Of a DNA stretch of 64,000 nucleotides, positions 50,603 through 60,140 are shown piece after piece. The stretch is from the NCBI GenBank assembly GCA_964392775.1, contig CAYMRD010000006.1, forward strand, positions 82,683-146,682. The letters run 5' to 3'. The notes under the pieces are model-generated. The model saw only the letters and a program-made list of their open reading frames with translations. It was not told the DNA's origin and made no database searches. The stretch comes from UKL13-3 sp964392775 (lineage in GTDB: Bacteria; Bacteroidota; Bacteroidia; UKL13-3). Numbering within the stretch: the stretch's first letter is position 1; each line of letters begins with the position of its first letter. The position numbers and the translations under genes are program-made.

Positions 50603-53600
50603 TTATGAATGAGCAGCTTCTTCGTGAGCTTTTTCTTCATGTTTGCTTTCAGGGTGCTTTGCTCCATGTGAGGCGTGGTCACCAGCAATCACTTCATCCA
50701 CGTTGCGAATTTTAGTCATGTACGATACTGAAGGTTGTACGTTGTACTCTTCCAGCAATACATAACTTCTTTCGTTATTGAACAACTTAGCGATTTCACT
50801 GTTTTTGTCGTTCACATCACCAAATACAATTGCATCGGCAGGACATGATTGTTGACAAGCAGTTTTAACATCACCATCTTTCAAGCTGCGACCTTCCATT
50901 TTCGAAGTCAATTTACCGGCTTGGATACGTTGGATACAGAAAGAACATTTTTCCATTACCCCACGTGAGCGAACGGTAACATCCGGATTCAACACCATAC
51001 GACCTAAGTCGTTGTTCATGTAGAAGTCGAACTTATCGTTTTCAGCGTATTTAAACCAGTTGAAACGTCTAACTTTATAAGGACAGTTGTTTGCGCAATA
51101 GCGTGTTCCTACACAACGGTTGTAAGCCATGTGGTTCAAACCTTCTGAACTGTGTACAGTAGCGAGTACCGGACAAACAGTTTCGCAAGGAGCGTGACCA
51201 CAATGCTGGCACATGATGGGTTGGAAAGCAACATTTACGTTTTCGAAGTTTGTTGTATCGTCAATCAAAGTTTCGTCTTTGCCTTTCAGCATGTTTCCGG
51301 CTAAACCGGCTTCACGGGTCATTGATTTACCGTTTTTATCTTTAAAGCTGTAGTAGCGGTCGATGCGAATCCAGTGCATTTCGCGGCTGTTCAATACCTC
51401 TTTGCGACCTACAACCGGTACGTTGTTCTCTGCAGAGCAACTTACCACGCATGAACCGCAACCGGTACAAGCGTTCATATCAATAGCCATTGCCCAACGG
51501 TGACCTTTGCTATCACGCTCATCCCATAATGAAATGATATGTGCGTGTTTGTGGTTACCGGCTTTAGGATCTTTTACAAACTCTTTCAAAGAAGCTTCGC
51601 GGATAATATCACGACCTTCAATGGTATGGTGGGTTTGTGTTTGTGGCAATTGGTATTCACCTTCTACTTTCTCAACGGTGATATCAGCACGTTGGTAGAG
51701 GTAGTTATCTTGTTCGAACCAAACCAATCCGTAAGCATTTTTACCTACGTTGTTGGCTACTTTACCACCTTTGGTGCGGCCGTATCCAACTGCTACCGAA
51801 ATGGTATTGTTGGCTTGTCCCGGTTGTACCAAAACCGGAAGACTGTCGATTGTATAGTTTGAAGTTGAAATTTTTACTAAGTCACCATCTTTTACACCCA
51901 ATTGGTCGGCTGTAACTTTACCGATGGCAGCATAGTTATCCCAGCATACTTTAGAGATTGGATCAGGTAATTCCTGCAACCAAGGGTTGTTTGCTTCAGT
52001 ACCGTTTCCGATTCCTACTTTGCTGTAGAGTTTAAGTTCGATTTTTGATTTAGCGGCATTGTAGTTTTGGTAAGCCAATGTCACTGCTGCGGTTGGCAAA
52101 CCTTTAATGCTGTATGCCTGAGCTGTTTTTTCACCGGCATACATGAAACCATTATGCAATGATTTGTTCCAGGTAGCTTCGTTCACACCCATAGCACTCC
52201 AGGTAGCTCTTACATACGTGTAGTAGTCGGTTGTATTACCGGCCCAGCGTAATAAGCTTTCTTCAGCCTGACGTGTATTAAATACTGGAGAGATTGTAGG
52301 TTGTATCAAACCAAAGTAACCGGCTTTAGGCTCGGTATCACCCCATGATTCGAGGTAGTGGTTGGTTGGTGCAACATGCTTACACAAAGCAGCTGTTTCG
52401 TCAACGCTAGATGCGGTTGACAAAGTGAAGGCCACTTTTTTCAATCCGTCTTCAAAACGTTTGGTATTGTAGTAACTGTAAGCGGGGTTGCTGTTCATAA
52501 AGATAACGGCATCAACCGAACCTGCATTCATTTCAGCTACAAAAGCTTCGAATGCCGAATCTCTTCCGCCACGTTGGTTTGAGTAGTTATCCAAATCAAC
52601 AGTGGTTCCGATATTACCCAACAAGTTATTGATGGCAGCTACAAGCAATTGGTTATCGAGGCTGTTTGAACCTGATACAACCAGTGAAGCGCCTTTGGCA
52701 GCCCATAATTCTTTAGCGGTGTTTTCAACCATGTTCAGGGCCAGCTCAATATTTTGAGCACCTGATAGCGGAGCAACACCTGCCAAAGCAGCAATTTTAT
52801 TATACAAGCTCACCAAAATTACGCCTTCGGCAGAAGGTTTAATCGGGAAGCGAACATCTGCGTTAGATCCTGTAAGCGACAAATCAGATTCAAACTGAAT
52901 ATGACGGCTCATTTCTTTTTTGCCGTTACCTGAGGTTCCAACTTTACGGTTGCTTACCCATTGTTTGGTAAACTCAACCGGAGAAATCCAGGTACCCAGA
53001 AAATCAGCTCCGAAACTTACAATCACTTTAGCTTTATCAAAACGGTAACCAGGAACAACAGATTTACCAAATAAGGCCATATAACTGTCGATGATGGCTG
53101 AGTGCGAAACCGGCTCAAACACCACTTGTTTTGTAGTAGCGTATTTTGCTGTAAATTCAGCAATGGCACGTTTAGCCGATGGGCTGTTTACTGTGTTTGT
53201 AACCAAACGAATATTTTTTGAAGCTGCCAAAGCAGCCGAAACAGTCGAATCCAAAGCTGTCCACTCAACATCGGCACCTGCACTTTGCGGGGCTTTTAAA
53301 CGCTCCACATCGTACAATCCAAGGATTGAAGCGTGTTCAACAGCACTTACACCACCTTTAAATACAGGTGATTCAGGGTTACCTTCAATTTTAATCGGGC
53401 GACCTTCGCGGGTTTTAACCAATAAGCTGGTTCCGGTTACCGGATGCGTGGTAGCATACCAGTTTGGAACACCCGGAGTAATTGTTTCCGGTTTAGTGAT
53501 ATAAGGAATAGCTTGTTTAACCGGGGTTTTGTTACAAGCGGCTAGGGCTACTGCCGAAACGCTGAAACCAAAATATTTCAGGAAGTCACGTCTGTTTGAC

Positions 53601-53737
53601 GTTAACTCTCCGTCTTGCTCCGTTAAAACCTCTTCTAATGGAATACCTTCGGCAAATTCATTGCGTTTGTTTGCCGCGAACTTAGGGTCGTTGTTTAACT
53701 CCTCTAAACCTTTCCAGTATGTATTTTTATTTTCCAT
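50603..53737 (-). CDS. actB: Alternative complex III iron-sulphur subunit ActB
   Basis: 1044 aa, a fusion of a molybdopterin-oxidoreductase-like part and a four-cluster ferredoxin part, as usual for ActB. A twin-arginine signal is present (SNRRDFLKYFGFSVSAVALAAC, about residues 47-68), with a Cys that could also be lipidated. Residues about 70-730 resemble the molybdopterin fold but should not carry Mo cofactor. The C-terminal third has cluster motifs CTGCGSCVVSC, CQHCGHAPCETVC, CVGTRYCANNCPYKV and CSFCIQRI...CQQSC, giving three [4Fe-4S] and one [3Fe-4S] in the family model. The tail is His/Glu/Lys-rich. It passes electrons from quinol oxidation toward the haems. Confidence 0.94.
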   Translation of the reverse strand: MENKNTYWKGLEELNNDPKFAANKRNEFAEGIPLEEVLTEQDGELTSNRRDFLKYFGFSVSAVALAACNKTPVKQAIPYITKPETITPGVPNWYATTHPVTGTSLLVKTREGRPIKIEGNPESPVFKGGVSAVEHASILGLYDVERLKAPQSAGADVEWTALDSTVSAALAASKNIRLVTNTVNSPSAKRAIAEFTAKYATTKQVVFEPVSHSAIIDSYMALFGKSVVPGYRFDKAKVIVSFGADFLGTWISPVEFTKQWVSNRKVGTSGNGKKEMSRHIQFESDLSLTGSNADVRFPIKPSAEGVILVSLYNKIAALAGVAPLSGAQNIELALNMVENTAKELWAAKGASLVVSGSNSLDNQLLVAAINNLLGNIGTTVDLDNYSNQRGGRDSAFEAFVAEMNAGSVDAVIFMNSNPAYSYYNTKRFEDGLKKVAFTLSTASSVDETAALCKHVAPTNHYLESWGDTEPKAGYFGLIQPTISPVFNTRQAEESLLRWAGNTTDYYTYVRATWSAMGVNEATWNKSLHNGFMYAGEKTAQAYSIKGLPTAAVTLAYQNYNAAKSKIELKLYSKVGIGNGTEANNPWLQELPDPISKVCWDNYAAIGKVTADQLGVKDGDLVKISTSNYTIDSLPVLVQPGQANNTISVAVGYGRTKGGKVANNVGKNAYGLVWFEQDNYLYQRADITVEKVEGEYQLPQTQTHHTIEGRDIIREASLKEFVKDPKAGNHKHAHIISLWDERDSKGHRWAMAIDMNACTGCGSCVVSCSAENNVPVVGRKEVLNSREMHWIRIDRYYSFKDKNGKSMTREAGLAGNMLKGKDETLIDDTTNFENVNVAFQPIMCQHCGHAPCETVCPVLATVHSSEGLNHMAYNRCVGTRYCANNCPYKVRRFNWFKYAENDKFDFYMNNDLGRMVLNPDVTVRSRGVMEKCSFCIQRIQAGKLTSKMEGRSLKDGDVKTACQQSCPADAIVFGDVNDKNSEIAKLFNNERSYVLLEEYNVQPSVSYMTKIRNVDEVIAGDHASHGAKHPESKHEEKAHEEAAHS

Positions 53738-53758
53738 GGATACTATTTTCTGCTTTTA

Positions 53759-53806
53759 AATAAATCTCAATTTTTAAATCTCAAATCGTAATTCTCAATT
53801 CTCAAA
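53759..53806. repeat. TCTCAA-word spacer between actB and actA
   Basis: The spacer is almost wholly AAATCTCAA/AAATCTCAAA/ATTCTCAATTCTCAAA words, the same family as the tract inside prmC (35212-35250). Confidence 0.7.
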
Positions 53807-55087
53807 TTAATAATGGCATTTTCCGCACTCCAAACCACCTACGTTGGCAACGGTTGCGTATGACTTGCCTTGTGCTTTTAAATCAGCATGTAACTTTTGG
53901 TAGTAGTCGTTATTGGCAACATCCACTTTAGCTTCGCGGTGACAGTTGATACACCAGCCCATTTGCAGGCTCGATTGCTGAGCAACAACTTTCATGGTTT
54001 CAACAGGTCCGTGACAAGCCTGGCACTCTACTTTACCGGCTTTAACGTGTTGAGCGTGGTTGAAGTAAGCCAAATCAGGAAGGTTGTGGATACGAACCCA
54101 TTTGATAGGTGTTTTAGTTGCAGCAGGGTCGTATGCTTTTTTCTCAGCATCCCATCCAACTGCATTGTATATTTTTTGAATTTCAGGCGAAACATTTCCA
54201 TCGTAGTTTTTGCTTGCTGTAACATGCATGTGGCAGTTCATACAAGTGCTTGGCGAAGGAATGGTTGCTTGTTTACTTTTATCAGCACCACTGTGGCAAT
54301 ACAAACAGTTGATTTTGTATTTACCTGCATGCAACTCGTGCGAGTAATTAATAGGTTGAGTAGGAGCGTAACCTTGTTGTACACCCACTTCTTTGTTTCC
54401 GTAATCAAAACCGATCAATCCGCCTACCAGCATAAAGGCAATCAATACCACCAATGTTCCAACAACAGGATGCTTTTTGAATAATTTATAGCGGATCGAA
54501 TCCGGTCTTTCTTTCCATGAGATGGTTTGAATCGCTTCTTCGGCAGCGGCTTCCGGGAATTTATCAGCATGCAACTGATTTACCACTTTGCGGATGCTCA
54601 TCAAAATAAATACGATGATGAACAATACCAGCGCTACTGCTGACAGAATCCAGAATGTGGTTGAGTTGTAGAAGCTGTGTCCGGCACCGGCTACACTGCT
54701 TGCTCCACCATCTGTTGATGCTACGGCAGCTGCCGCAGGCTTTTCACTTTCCGCTTTAATGTATTCAACAATGGAGCCAATTTGTGCGTTACTCAGGTTC
54801 TCAAATGAAGTCATAAGGGCCTCATTGTTTTCTTTGTAAACAGCTACCGCGGTAGCATCACCTGATTTTACAAGTGCTTGAGAATTTTTGATCCACTTGG
54901 TCAACCAAGCTGATTCTCTGCGTTTGTGTACATCCTTTAATGCAGGTCCAACCACCTTTTCATCGATGGCGTGGCAGGAGCTACAATTGGCCGTGAATAA
55001 TTTTTCACCTTCGGCAACATCGGCAAATGCCAGACGCGAGGTGATGGAAAGGAGAAGAAACAGTGAGGTAAGTTTTAGTAATCTCAT
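53807..55087 (-). CDS. actA: Alternative complex III multihaem cytochrome c subunit ActA
   Basis: 426 aa, the first gene of the operon. After a signal peptide (ending about residue 22) comes a class-I-like cytochrome c domain with CSSCH (about 35-39). A Gly/Ala/Ser linker and a transmembrane helix (about 145-165) follow, then a second helix (about 212-230) and a periplasmic region with CLYCH, CMNCH, CQACH, CINCH and CGKCH. That gives six CxxCH motifs in total: five of the classic ActA type plus the fused N-terminal haem. The protein delivers electrons to a soluble cytochrome c or oxidase. A TATATTTG box lies about 80 nt upstream. Confidence 0.93.
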   Translation of the reverse strand: MRLLKLTSLFLLLSITSRLAFADVAEGEKLFTANCSSCHAIDEKVVGPALKDVHKRRESAWLTKWIKNSQALVKSGDATAVAVYKENNEALMTSFENLSNAQIGSIVEYIKAESEKPAAAAVASTDGGASSVAGAGHSFYNSTTFWILSAVALVLFIIVFILMSIRKVVNQLHADKFPEAAAEEAIQTISWKERPDSIRYKLFKKHPVVGTLVVLIAFMLVGGLIGFDYGNKEVGVQQGYAPTQPINYSHELHAGKYKINCLYCHSGADKSKQATIPSPSTCMNCHMHVTASKNYDGNVSPEIQKIYNAVGWDAEKKAYDPAATKTPIKWVRIHNLPDLAYFNHAQHVKAGKVECQACHGPVETMKVVAQQSSLQMGWCINCHREAKVDVANNDYYQKLHADLKAQGKSYATVANVGGLECGKCHY

Positions 55088-55167
55088 CTTAAAATGCTGA
55101 TTTCTTTAAGTTTAATTCAATCGTGTATAAGCCCGTTACAATGCACACTAAGCCCACGTTGAGCGCG

Positions 55168-55175
55168 CAAATATA
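55168..55175 (-). promoter_or_regulatory. Putative -7 box of the act operon (TATATTTG)
   Basis: Minus-strand exact TAnnTTTG match 80 nt upstream of actA; no clear TTG lies 19-21 bp before it. Confidence 0.5.
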
Positions 55176-55274
55176 TCTACAAAATATGAATTAGGTAATG
55201 GCTGTGTAAAAAAATGTTATTTAGAGTGTGTCTAAATACAGAAGTTGAGTGATGGGATCAAAAGATAAGAGTTC

Positions 55275-57266
55275 TTATTTGATTTTTGAATGTTGGGTAA
55301 CGGTGTCAATATTGGATTTTTGTTTGTAATCCAGCTCCTCATACACCGAATTTTGGCTCACAAATTCAGGTACAATCTCTTTCATTTTGAGTACGATATA
55401 TTCGTTGTTTTGAGTGCTGTATAAATTAATCAAATGAGTGATCTGTTTTTTACTCCATTCAAAATCATAAACCCGCACTTTGGCAATCATAATTTTAGGG
55501 TGATAGGTTGGCAGGGTGCTTTCCTGATCAGCCAATAATTCTTCTTTTAATTTTTCACCCGGGCGAAGCCCCGTGAAGACAATTTGAATATCATCACCGA
55601 TTTTGAGGCCCGATAGTTTTATCATTTTGCGGGCAAGGTCAATAATCTTAATAGATTGCCCCATGTCGAAAATGTAAATTTCACCGCCCTTTCCCATATT
55701 TCCGGCTTCCAGCACCAACTGACAAGCTTCAGGTATCGTCATAAAATACCGGGTAATATCAGGATGGGTAACGGTGATGGGGCCACCTTCTTCAATTTGT
55801 TTACGGAATTTAGGAATAACAGAACCACTTGATCCCAATACATTGCCAAACCGTGTGGTGATAAAGCGGGTATGCTTTGATGTGCCGGAGGATGTGCTAT
55901 TTAAGTACGTATCAAGCGACTGAACATAGATTTCTGCAACCCGTTTGGAGGCCCCCATTACATTGGTAGGATTAACAGCCTTGTCGGTTGAAACCATTAC
56001 AAACTTCTCAACCCCGAATTCAACAGCCAGGTCGGCCATTAAACGTGTACCTCCAACATTTACTTTAATGGCTTCACTGGGATTATCTTCCATCAGAGGC
56101 ACGTGTTTATAGGCAGCGGCATGGTAAACCATACTGGGTTTATAGGTGTTGAAGATGTTACGCATACGGGCTTCATCCGTAATATCACCAATAACAATTT
56201 CTATTTTATTGTGATAGCCGGGCTTTAAGGCATGAGCGAGCAAATCATCCAGTGAATACAATTGAGCCTCTGATTTGTCAACTAATATCAATTTCTGAGG
56301 ATTAAACTGCTTGAGAATTTGAACACAAATCTCGCTTCCAATTGAACCGGCAGCTCCGCTAACTAAAATTGTTTTTTGAAAAAGCTGGTGGGCAATCGCA
56401 CCTTTGTCCAATACAATTGGTTCGCGTTCAATCAAATCATCAATACGAACCTGTTTGAGCTGATTAAAGCTCAGCTCACCATTGATCCACCGGTCGGCAG
56501 GCGGAACATTCCGTACATTAATATCATACTCTAAACATTTTTCTATAACCTCTTGTTTGCGGGAGGTTGATAGCTCTTGAGAAGAGATGATTAATTCGGT
56601 GATATTGAATTTTTTGATTGTTTGTTCAAAATCCCTTTCAAAATTATAAATAGTAATACCATCTACATAATTATACTCTTTCCGTTTATCATCATCAAAA
56701 AAGGCAGCTACCTTTTTTGTACTGTTAACCTTACCGGCTTGTTCCAGCTTTTTCTTGGCAATCATGCCGGCTTCTCCGGCTCCAAAAATGGCATACTGGG
56801 TAACGGTGCTTTCGTGCGGACGGTTGATGCGGATATATAAAACTTTAGTAGTAAGGCGGAAGGCACTCATCAATACCAATGATAAAAAGGCATCAATGAT
56901 GATGATGGAGACAGGAATCAAGGAGGTGGTTTCCTGATTAAAATGGGAGAGTACAGGGTTGAGAATAACAATCAGAGCGGTACTAAAGAATACCGTATAA
57001 AAGATACGTATGGCATCTTCCAGTGTTGTATGCCGGATAATGCCCGCATAAATGCGAAACTGAATCATAAACACAATACGAGATATCAAGACAACCGGTA
57101 ATGCTACAATAAGGTTGTAAGAGAAGGATTCGTTTATTAAAAAGTTGAACCTAAGGAGTGACGCCAAGATAAAGGACCCTGTACAAATGGCTACATCAAT
57201 AAGGAAAATAACCCAGCGGGGCATGGTACTGGAGTGAGGAAAAAGTGTTTTGAGCAGACTGGCCAT
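55275..57266 (-). CDS. UDP-sugar 4,6-dehydratase, membrane-bound (PglF/WbpM/CapD-like)
   Basis: 663-aa membrane enzyme making UDP-4-keto-6-deoxy amino sugar. The N-terminus has four transmembrane helices (about 15-130), then an accessory Rossmann domain (FGAGEAGMIAKKKL, about 153-166) and the catalytic SDR domain: SGAAGSIGSEI NAD motif (about 303-313) and STDKAVNPTNVMGASKR (about 408-424), in which the usual YxxxK is replaced by M...K as in WbpM/PglF. It is at the 3' end of a minus-strand glycan operon; the sugar transferase and aminotransferase are its natural partners. Exact sugar unknown. Confidence 0.9.
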   Translation of the reverse strand: MASLLKTLFPHSSTMPRWVIFLIDVAICTGSFILASLLRFNFLINESFSYNLIVALPVVLISRIVFMIQFRIYAGIIRHTTLEDAIRIFYTVFFSTALIVILNPVLSHFNQETTSLIPVSIIIIDAFLSLVLMSAFRLTTKVLYIRINRPHESTVTQYAIFGAGEAGMIAKKKLEQAGKVNSTKKVAAFFDDDKRKEYNYVDGITIYNFERDFEQTIKKFNITELIISSQELSTSRKQEVIEKCLEYDINVRNVPPADRWINGELSFNQLKQVRIDDLIEREPIVLDKGAIAHQLFQKTILVSGAAGSIGSEICVQILKQFNPQKLILVDKSEAQLYSLDDLLAHALKPGYHNKIEIVIGDITDEARMRNIFNTYKPSMVYHAAAYKHVPLMEDNPSEAIKVNVGGTRLMADLAVEFGVEKFVMVSTDKAVNPTNVMGASKRVAEIYVQSLDTYLNSTSSGTSKHTRFITTRFGNVLGSSGSVIPKFRKQIEEGGPITVTHPDITRYFMTIPEACQLVLEAGNMGKGGEIYIFDMGQSIKIIDLARKMIKLSGLKIGDDIQIVFTGLRPGEKLKEELLADQESTLPTYHPKIMIAKVRVYDFEWSKKQITHLINLYSTQNNEYIVLKMKEIVPEFVSQNSVYEELDYKQKSNIDTVTQHSKIK

Positions 57267-57285
57267 AGAAAACGAAGCTAGTAAT

Positions 57286-57912
57286 TTAATTTGAATTAAA
57301 TATACCTTTTATACCAACGATGCGGAGCACTGTATAGAACAGTATTTTGATGTCTATCCATAGGGTACGGGTATAAATATAGGTAAGGTTGATTGATAGT
57401 TTTTCGGGCATGATCACATCAATATAAGTTTGCTCTGGATTGGTAGCCTGTCCGAGTAAAACATTTTCATCAAAATACTTAATCGAAGCGTAATCAGTTA
57501 TGCCTGGACGAACGCTCAATATTTTTTTCTGTTCGGGTGTGTATAACGCTACATATTTTGGAACCTCAGGGCGGGGGCCGACTAAGCTCATATCACCTTT
57601 CAATACATTGAGAAGCTGAGGTAGTTCGTCCAGTTTATACTTGCGCAGCAATTTTCCCATGCGGGTAATGCGGTTGTCATTAGCCCCAACAGTGAGTTGG
57701 CCTTTGTGTTCCGACATTGGTTTCATCGACCTGAATTTATACAACTGAAAAGTATGTTGGTTTAAGCCAACGCGGGTTTGTGTGAAAAAAATTCCGCCTT
57801 TTGATTCAACAATGATGAGTAGTGCAATCATGAATCCTACGGGGAACGCCAATAATAATAAGAGAGTGCTTAACAATACATCCAGCAAACGTTTCAAAGC
57901 GGCATCAATCAT
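57286..57912 (-). CDS. Phosphoglycosyltransferase (PglC/WcaJ-like sugar transferase)
   Basis: Transfers a sugar-1-phosphate from a UDP-sugar to undecaprenyl phosphate, starting a repeat unit on the inner membrane. 208 aa, the small monotopic PglC size. It has one N-terminal re-entrant hydrophobic helix (about 9-34), then FTQTRVGLNQHTFQLYKFRSM (about 44-64), KLDELPQLLNVLKGDMSLVGPRPE (about 93-116, with the catalytic Asp-Glu in LDELPQ) and YTPEQ...VRPGITDYASI. It lies between the dehydratase and aminotransferase genes with short spacers, consistent with attachment of the 4-amino sugar they would make. Confidence 0.92.
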   Translation of the reverse strand: MIDAALKRLLDVLLSTLLLLLAFPVGFMIALLIIVESKGGIFFTQTRVGLNQHTFQLYKFRSMKPMSEHKGQLTVGANDNRITRMGKLLRKYKLDELPQLLNVLKGDMSLVGPRPEVPKYVALYTPEQKKILSVRPGITDYASIKYFDENVLLGQATNPEQTYIDVIMPEKLSINLTYIYTRTLWIDIKILFYTVLRIVGIKGIFNSN

Positions 57913-57939
57913 AGTTGCAACATATATAGCCTTATCGAC

Positions 57940-59163
57940 TTAGGCAATTTGGCTTTTCAACACTTCGTCAACCGACACACAAACAGCTTGAATAACGGTG
58001 TTCACATCATCAATGCTTAAGTTGAGGTGAACGGGTAAGGAAATTTCGTTTGCATACTGAGCAAACGTAACAGGATAGTCTGCGATGTCGTATCCCATTT
58101 TTTTGTAAAAGCTCATCATCGGTACGGGAATGAAATGCACATTCACCGAAACTTGGCGTGCGAAAATTTTGGCTATAATCTCATCACGTTGTACTTCGCT
58201 TATACCTTTGATGCGTAAAGCGTAAACATGGTAAGATGATGTTTGGTGTTCGGTTGTATATGTTGGTGTGATTGCCCAATCGTATTGAGAGAAGGCTGTT
58301 GTGTAGTGGTCAAATATTTTTTTACGTTCGGGTAAAATCAAGGAATCATAACGTGCCAATTCAACCCGCCCCATCGAAGCTAAAATATCGGTCATGTTCA
58401 TTTTATAACCGGGCTCTACAATATCGTAACGCCAGCTTCCGGGTTTGGTTTTGGCCAATGCATCTTTGTTTTGTCCGTGCAATGTTTTTACACAAAGAGC
58501 AGCGTACAGCGCCTCATTGTCAAATGGAGCAGGAAGGTTAAGGGCAATGGCTCCACCTTCGGCTGTGGTAAGGTTTTTTACCGCATGGAATGAGAATACC
58601 GAAACATCCGTTAATGCTCCTGCTTTTTTACCATCATACCATGCTCCCAATGAATGAGCCGAATCGCTCAATATTAGTATTCGTCCCAGTTGTTGTTGCT
58701 CGGGAGTTTGTGGGATGAATAGTGATTGAATCTCTACCTGATTCACCAGAGCATTGAGCGCATTGTAATCGCAGGTAAAGCCGCCAAAGTCTACGGGCAT
58801 AATAACTTTGGTGCGGGGTGTGATAGCTCTTATTACAGCTTCAGGGTCAATATTAAAATCCGGTTGCACATCTACAAAAACAGGAGTAGCTCCGCAATGC
58901 ATCACAACGTTAGCTGTTGCGCTATAGGTGTAAGCCGGCAATATTACTTCATCGCCTTCCTTCACTCCAAACCAGCGAAGCATGATTTCAAGTCCGGCCG
59001 TGGCGGAGTTTAAACACAATGTTGCTTTGTTGCCACAATATGCGGTCAGTTCTTTTTCAAAGAGCTTGGTTTTAGGTCCGGTTGTAATCCATCCTGATTT
59101 AAGTGTGTCAACAACTTCGTTGATGATTTCCTGATCGATATGTGGCGGTGAAAATGGAATCAT
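57940..59163 (-). CDS. DegT/DnrJ/EryC1/StrS-family PLP aminotransferase
   Basis: Pyridoxal-phosphate enzyme that places an amino group on a keto-sugar (for example UDP-4-keto-6-deoxy-GlcNAc). 407 aa. Features are IPFSPPHIDQEIINEV (start), TLCLNSATAGLEIMLRWFG (about 55-73), SDSAHSLGAWYDG (about 167-179) and the PLP-lysine loop VFSFHAVKNLTTAEGGAI (about 189-206). The ATG overlaps the previous gene's stop (ATGA), so it is coupled to the deacetylase-like protein. With the adjacent dehydratase and phosphoglycosyltransferase it fits a Pgl-like pathway; the PglD acetyltransferase of that pathway is missing in the window. Confidence 0.9.
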   Translation of the reverse strand: MIPFSPPHIDQEIINEVVDTLKSGWITTGPKTKLFEKELTAYCGNKATLCLNSATAGLEIMLRWFGVKEGDEVILPAYTYSATANVVMHCGATPVFVDVQPDFNIDPEAVIRAITPRTKVIMPVDFGGFTCDYNALNALVNQVEIQSLFIPQTPEQQQLGRILILSDSAHSLGAWYDGKKAGALTDVSVFSFHAVKNLTTAEGGAIALNLPAPFDNEALYAALCVKTLHGQNKDALAKTKPGSWRYDIVEPGYKMNMTDILASMGRVELARYDSLILPERKKIFDHYTTAFSQYDWAITPTYTTEHQTSSYHVYALRIKGISEVQRDEIIAKIFARQVSVNVHFIPVPMMSFYKKMGYDIADYPVTFAQYANEISLPVHLNLSIDDVNTVIQAVCVSVDEVLKSQIA

Positions 59164-60140
59164 GATAAAGGGGTAGGGTAAGTAAGGATAGCTTTTTCTT
59201 GCTTACAAATATGGATGATTTCGTGAAAGGTTTCCCATAGTTGTGGTTTGAGCAGAAAATTTTCAGGATGAAACAATAAGCATGCTGGACCCTGATAATC
59301 GCGAATAACCTTGAGTATATTCGTTAGTTCATGTAATACCTCATGTTGGGGTTTGATAAAAAATATATTGTCCATCAGCACAAGAGGGACAACCGAAACA
59401 GCATGAAGGTTTTGTGTTTTGGAGTTAAGAGGATGGAGTTTTCCGGGTATTCCGCCACGCAAAGCAACTTTACGTGCATAACCGGAACCAAGTTCGTATT
59501 GAATACCAGATTGATCCAATTGCATGTAGCGTGATTCTGTATCTCCGTTCAGATAATGACTTCGGTGATAGTGTATGGGTTCTCCGGTGAGTTCACTCAA
59601 TTGATTGGCTTCGGCTTGAAGTGTTGCGTGGGTAACTGCGTGATAAGAACTGTGCAGTCCAATGGTTTGATGATAGCTTTTGACGAGTGCAATCAATTCC
59701 TTTAACAATGGATTGTTCGCACTGTACCGGATATCGTATCGCCCTAAGCCTTCTGTTGGCTGTGCGCCCAAGCACCAAACACTTTGAATATTGAGTTGTT
59801 GTTCGGTTTGCAACAAACGTTCGCAGTTGCGTAAAAACAAATCACGTTGCCACAGTTGTTTAAAAGAGATTCGAGGTTTTTGCAGCAAACCATTTCGGGT
59901 TGATTGTATCCACGCAAAAGGATGGTATGGATTAAGCCAATCTACATCATGTGTAATGGTGATTGAGAATTGTCCGTGGTGAGAATCAGCCAAACAATTG
60001 CTTACGACTGTATGGTTATCAGTTGCCGCAGCCATACTCAACTGTTGCTGCTGATCAATTGAAAGAGCCGGTTCGTGGGTTAGCCCGAGTTGATTTTTTA
60101 AGTTGCCGAATGCAAATGCTATGTCATCCGAATGTTTCAA
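59160..60140 (-). CDS. Polysaccharide deacetylase-like protein (glycan locus)
   Basis: A 326-aa protein with the NodB-fold feature SITITHDVDWLNPYHPF (about residues 75-91), whose metal-binding HDVD is typical of the Bacteroidota deacetylase-like group, and IGLHSSYHAVTH (HSxxH, about 156-167). YHRSHYLNG and LLFHPENFLL complete the pattern. It probably deacetylates an amino-sugar intermediate or polymer. The start is a TTG overlapping the stop of the upstream oxidoreductase (TTGA); no ATG is near. The activity is inferred. Confidence 0.75.
   Translation of the reverse strand: MKHSDDIAFAFGNLKNQLGLTHEPALSIDQQQQLSMAAATDNHTVVSNCLADSHHGQFSITITHDVDWLNPYHPFAWIQSTRNGLLQKPRISFKQLWQRDLFLRNCERLLQTEQQLNIQSVWCLGAQPTEGLGRYDIRYSANNPLLKELIALVKSYHQTIGLHSSYHAVTHATLQAEANQLSELTGEPIHYHRSHYLNGDTESRYMQLDQSGIQYELGSGYARKVALRGGIPGKLHPLNSKTQNLHAVSVVPLVLMDNIFFIKPQHEVLHELTNILKVIRDYQGPACLLFHPENFLLKPQLWETFHEIIHICKQEKAILTYPTPLS

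Noticed and set aside
53897..54484. Antisense frame of 195 codons over actA
   Set aside because: It covers the multihaem region of actA and its Cys/His/Val wording is the complement of haem motifs; not a gene.
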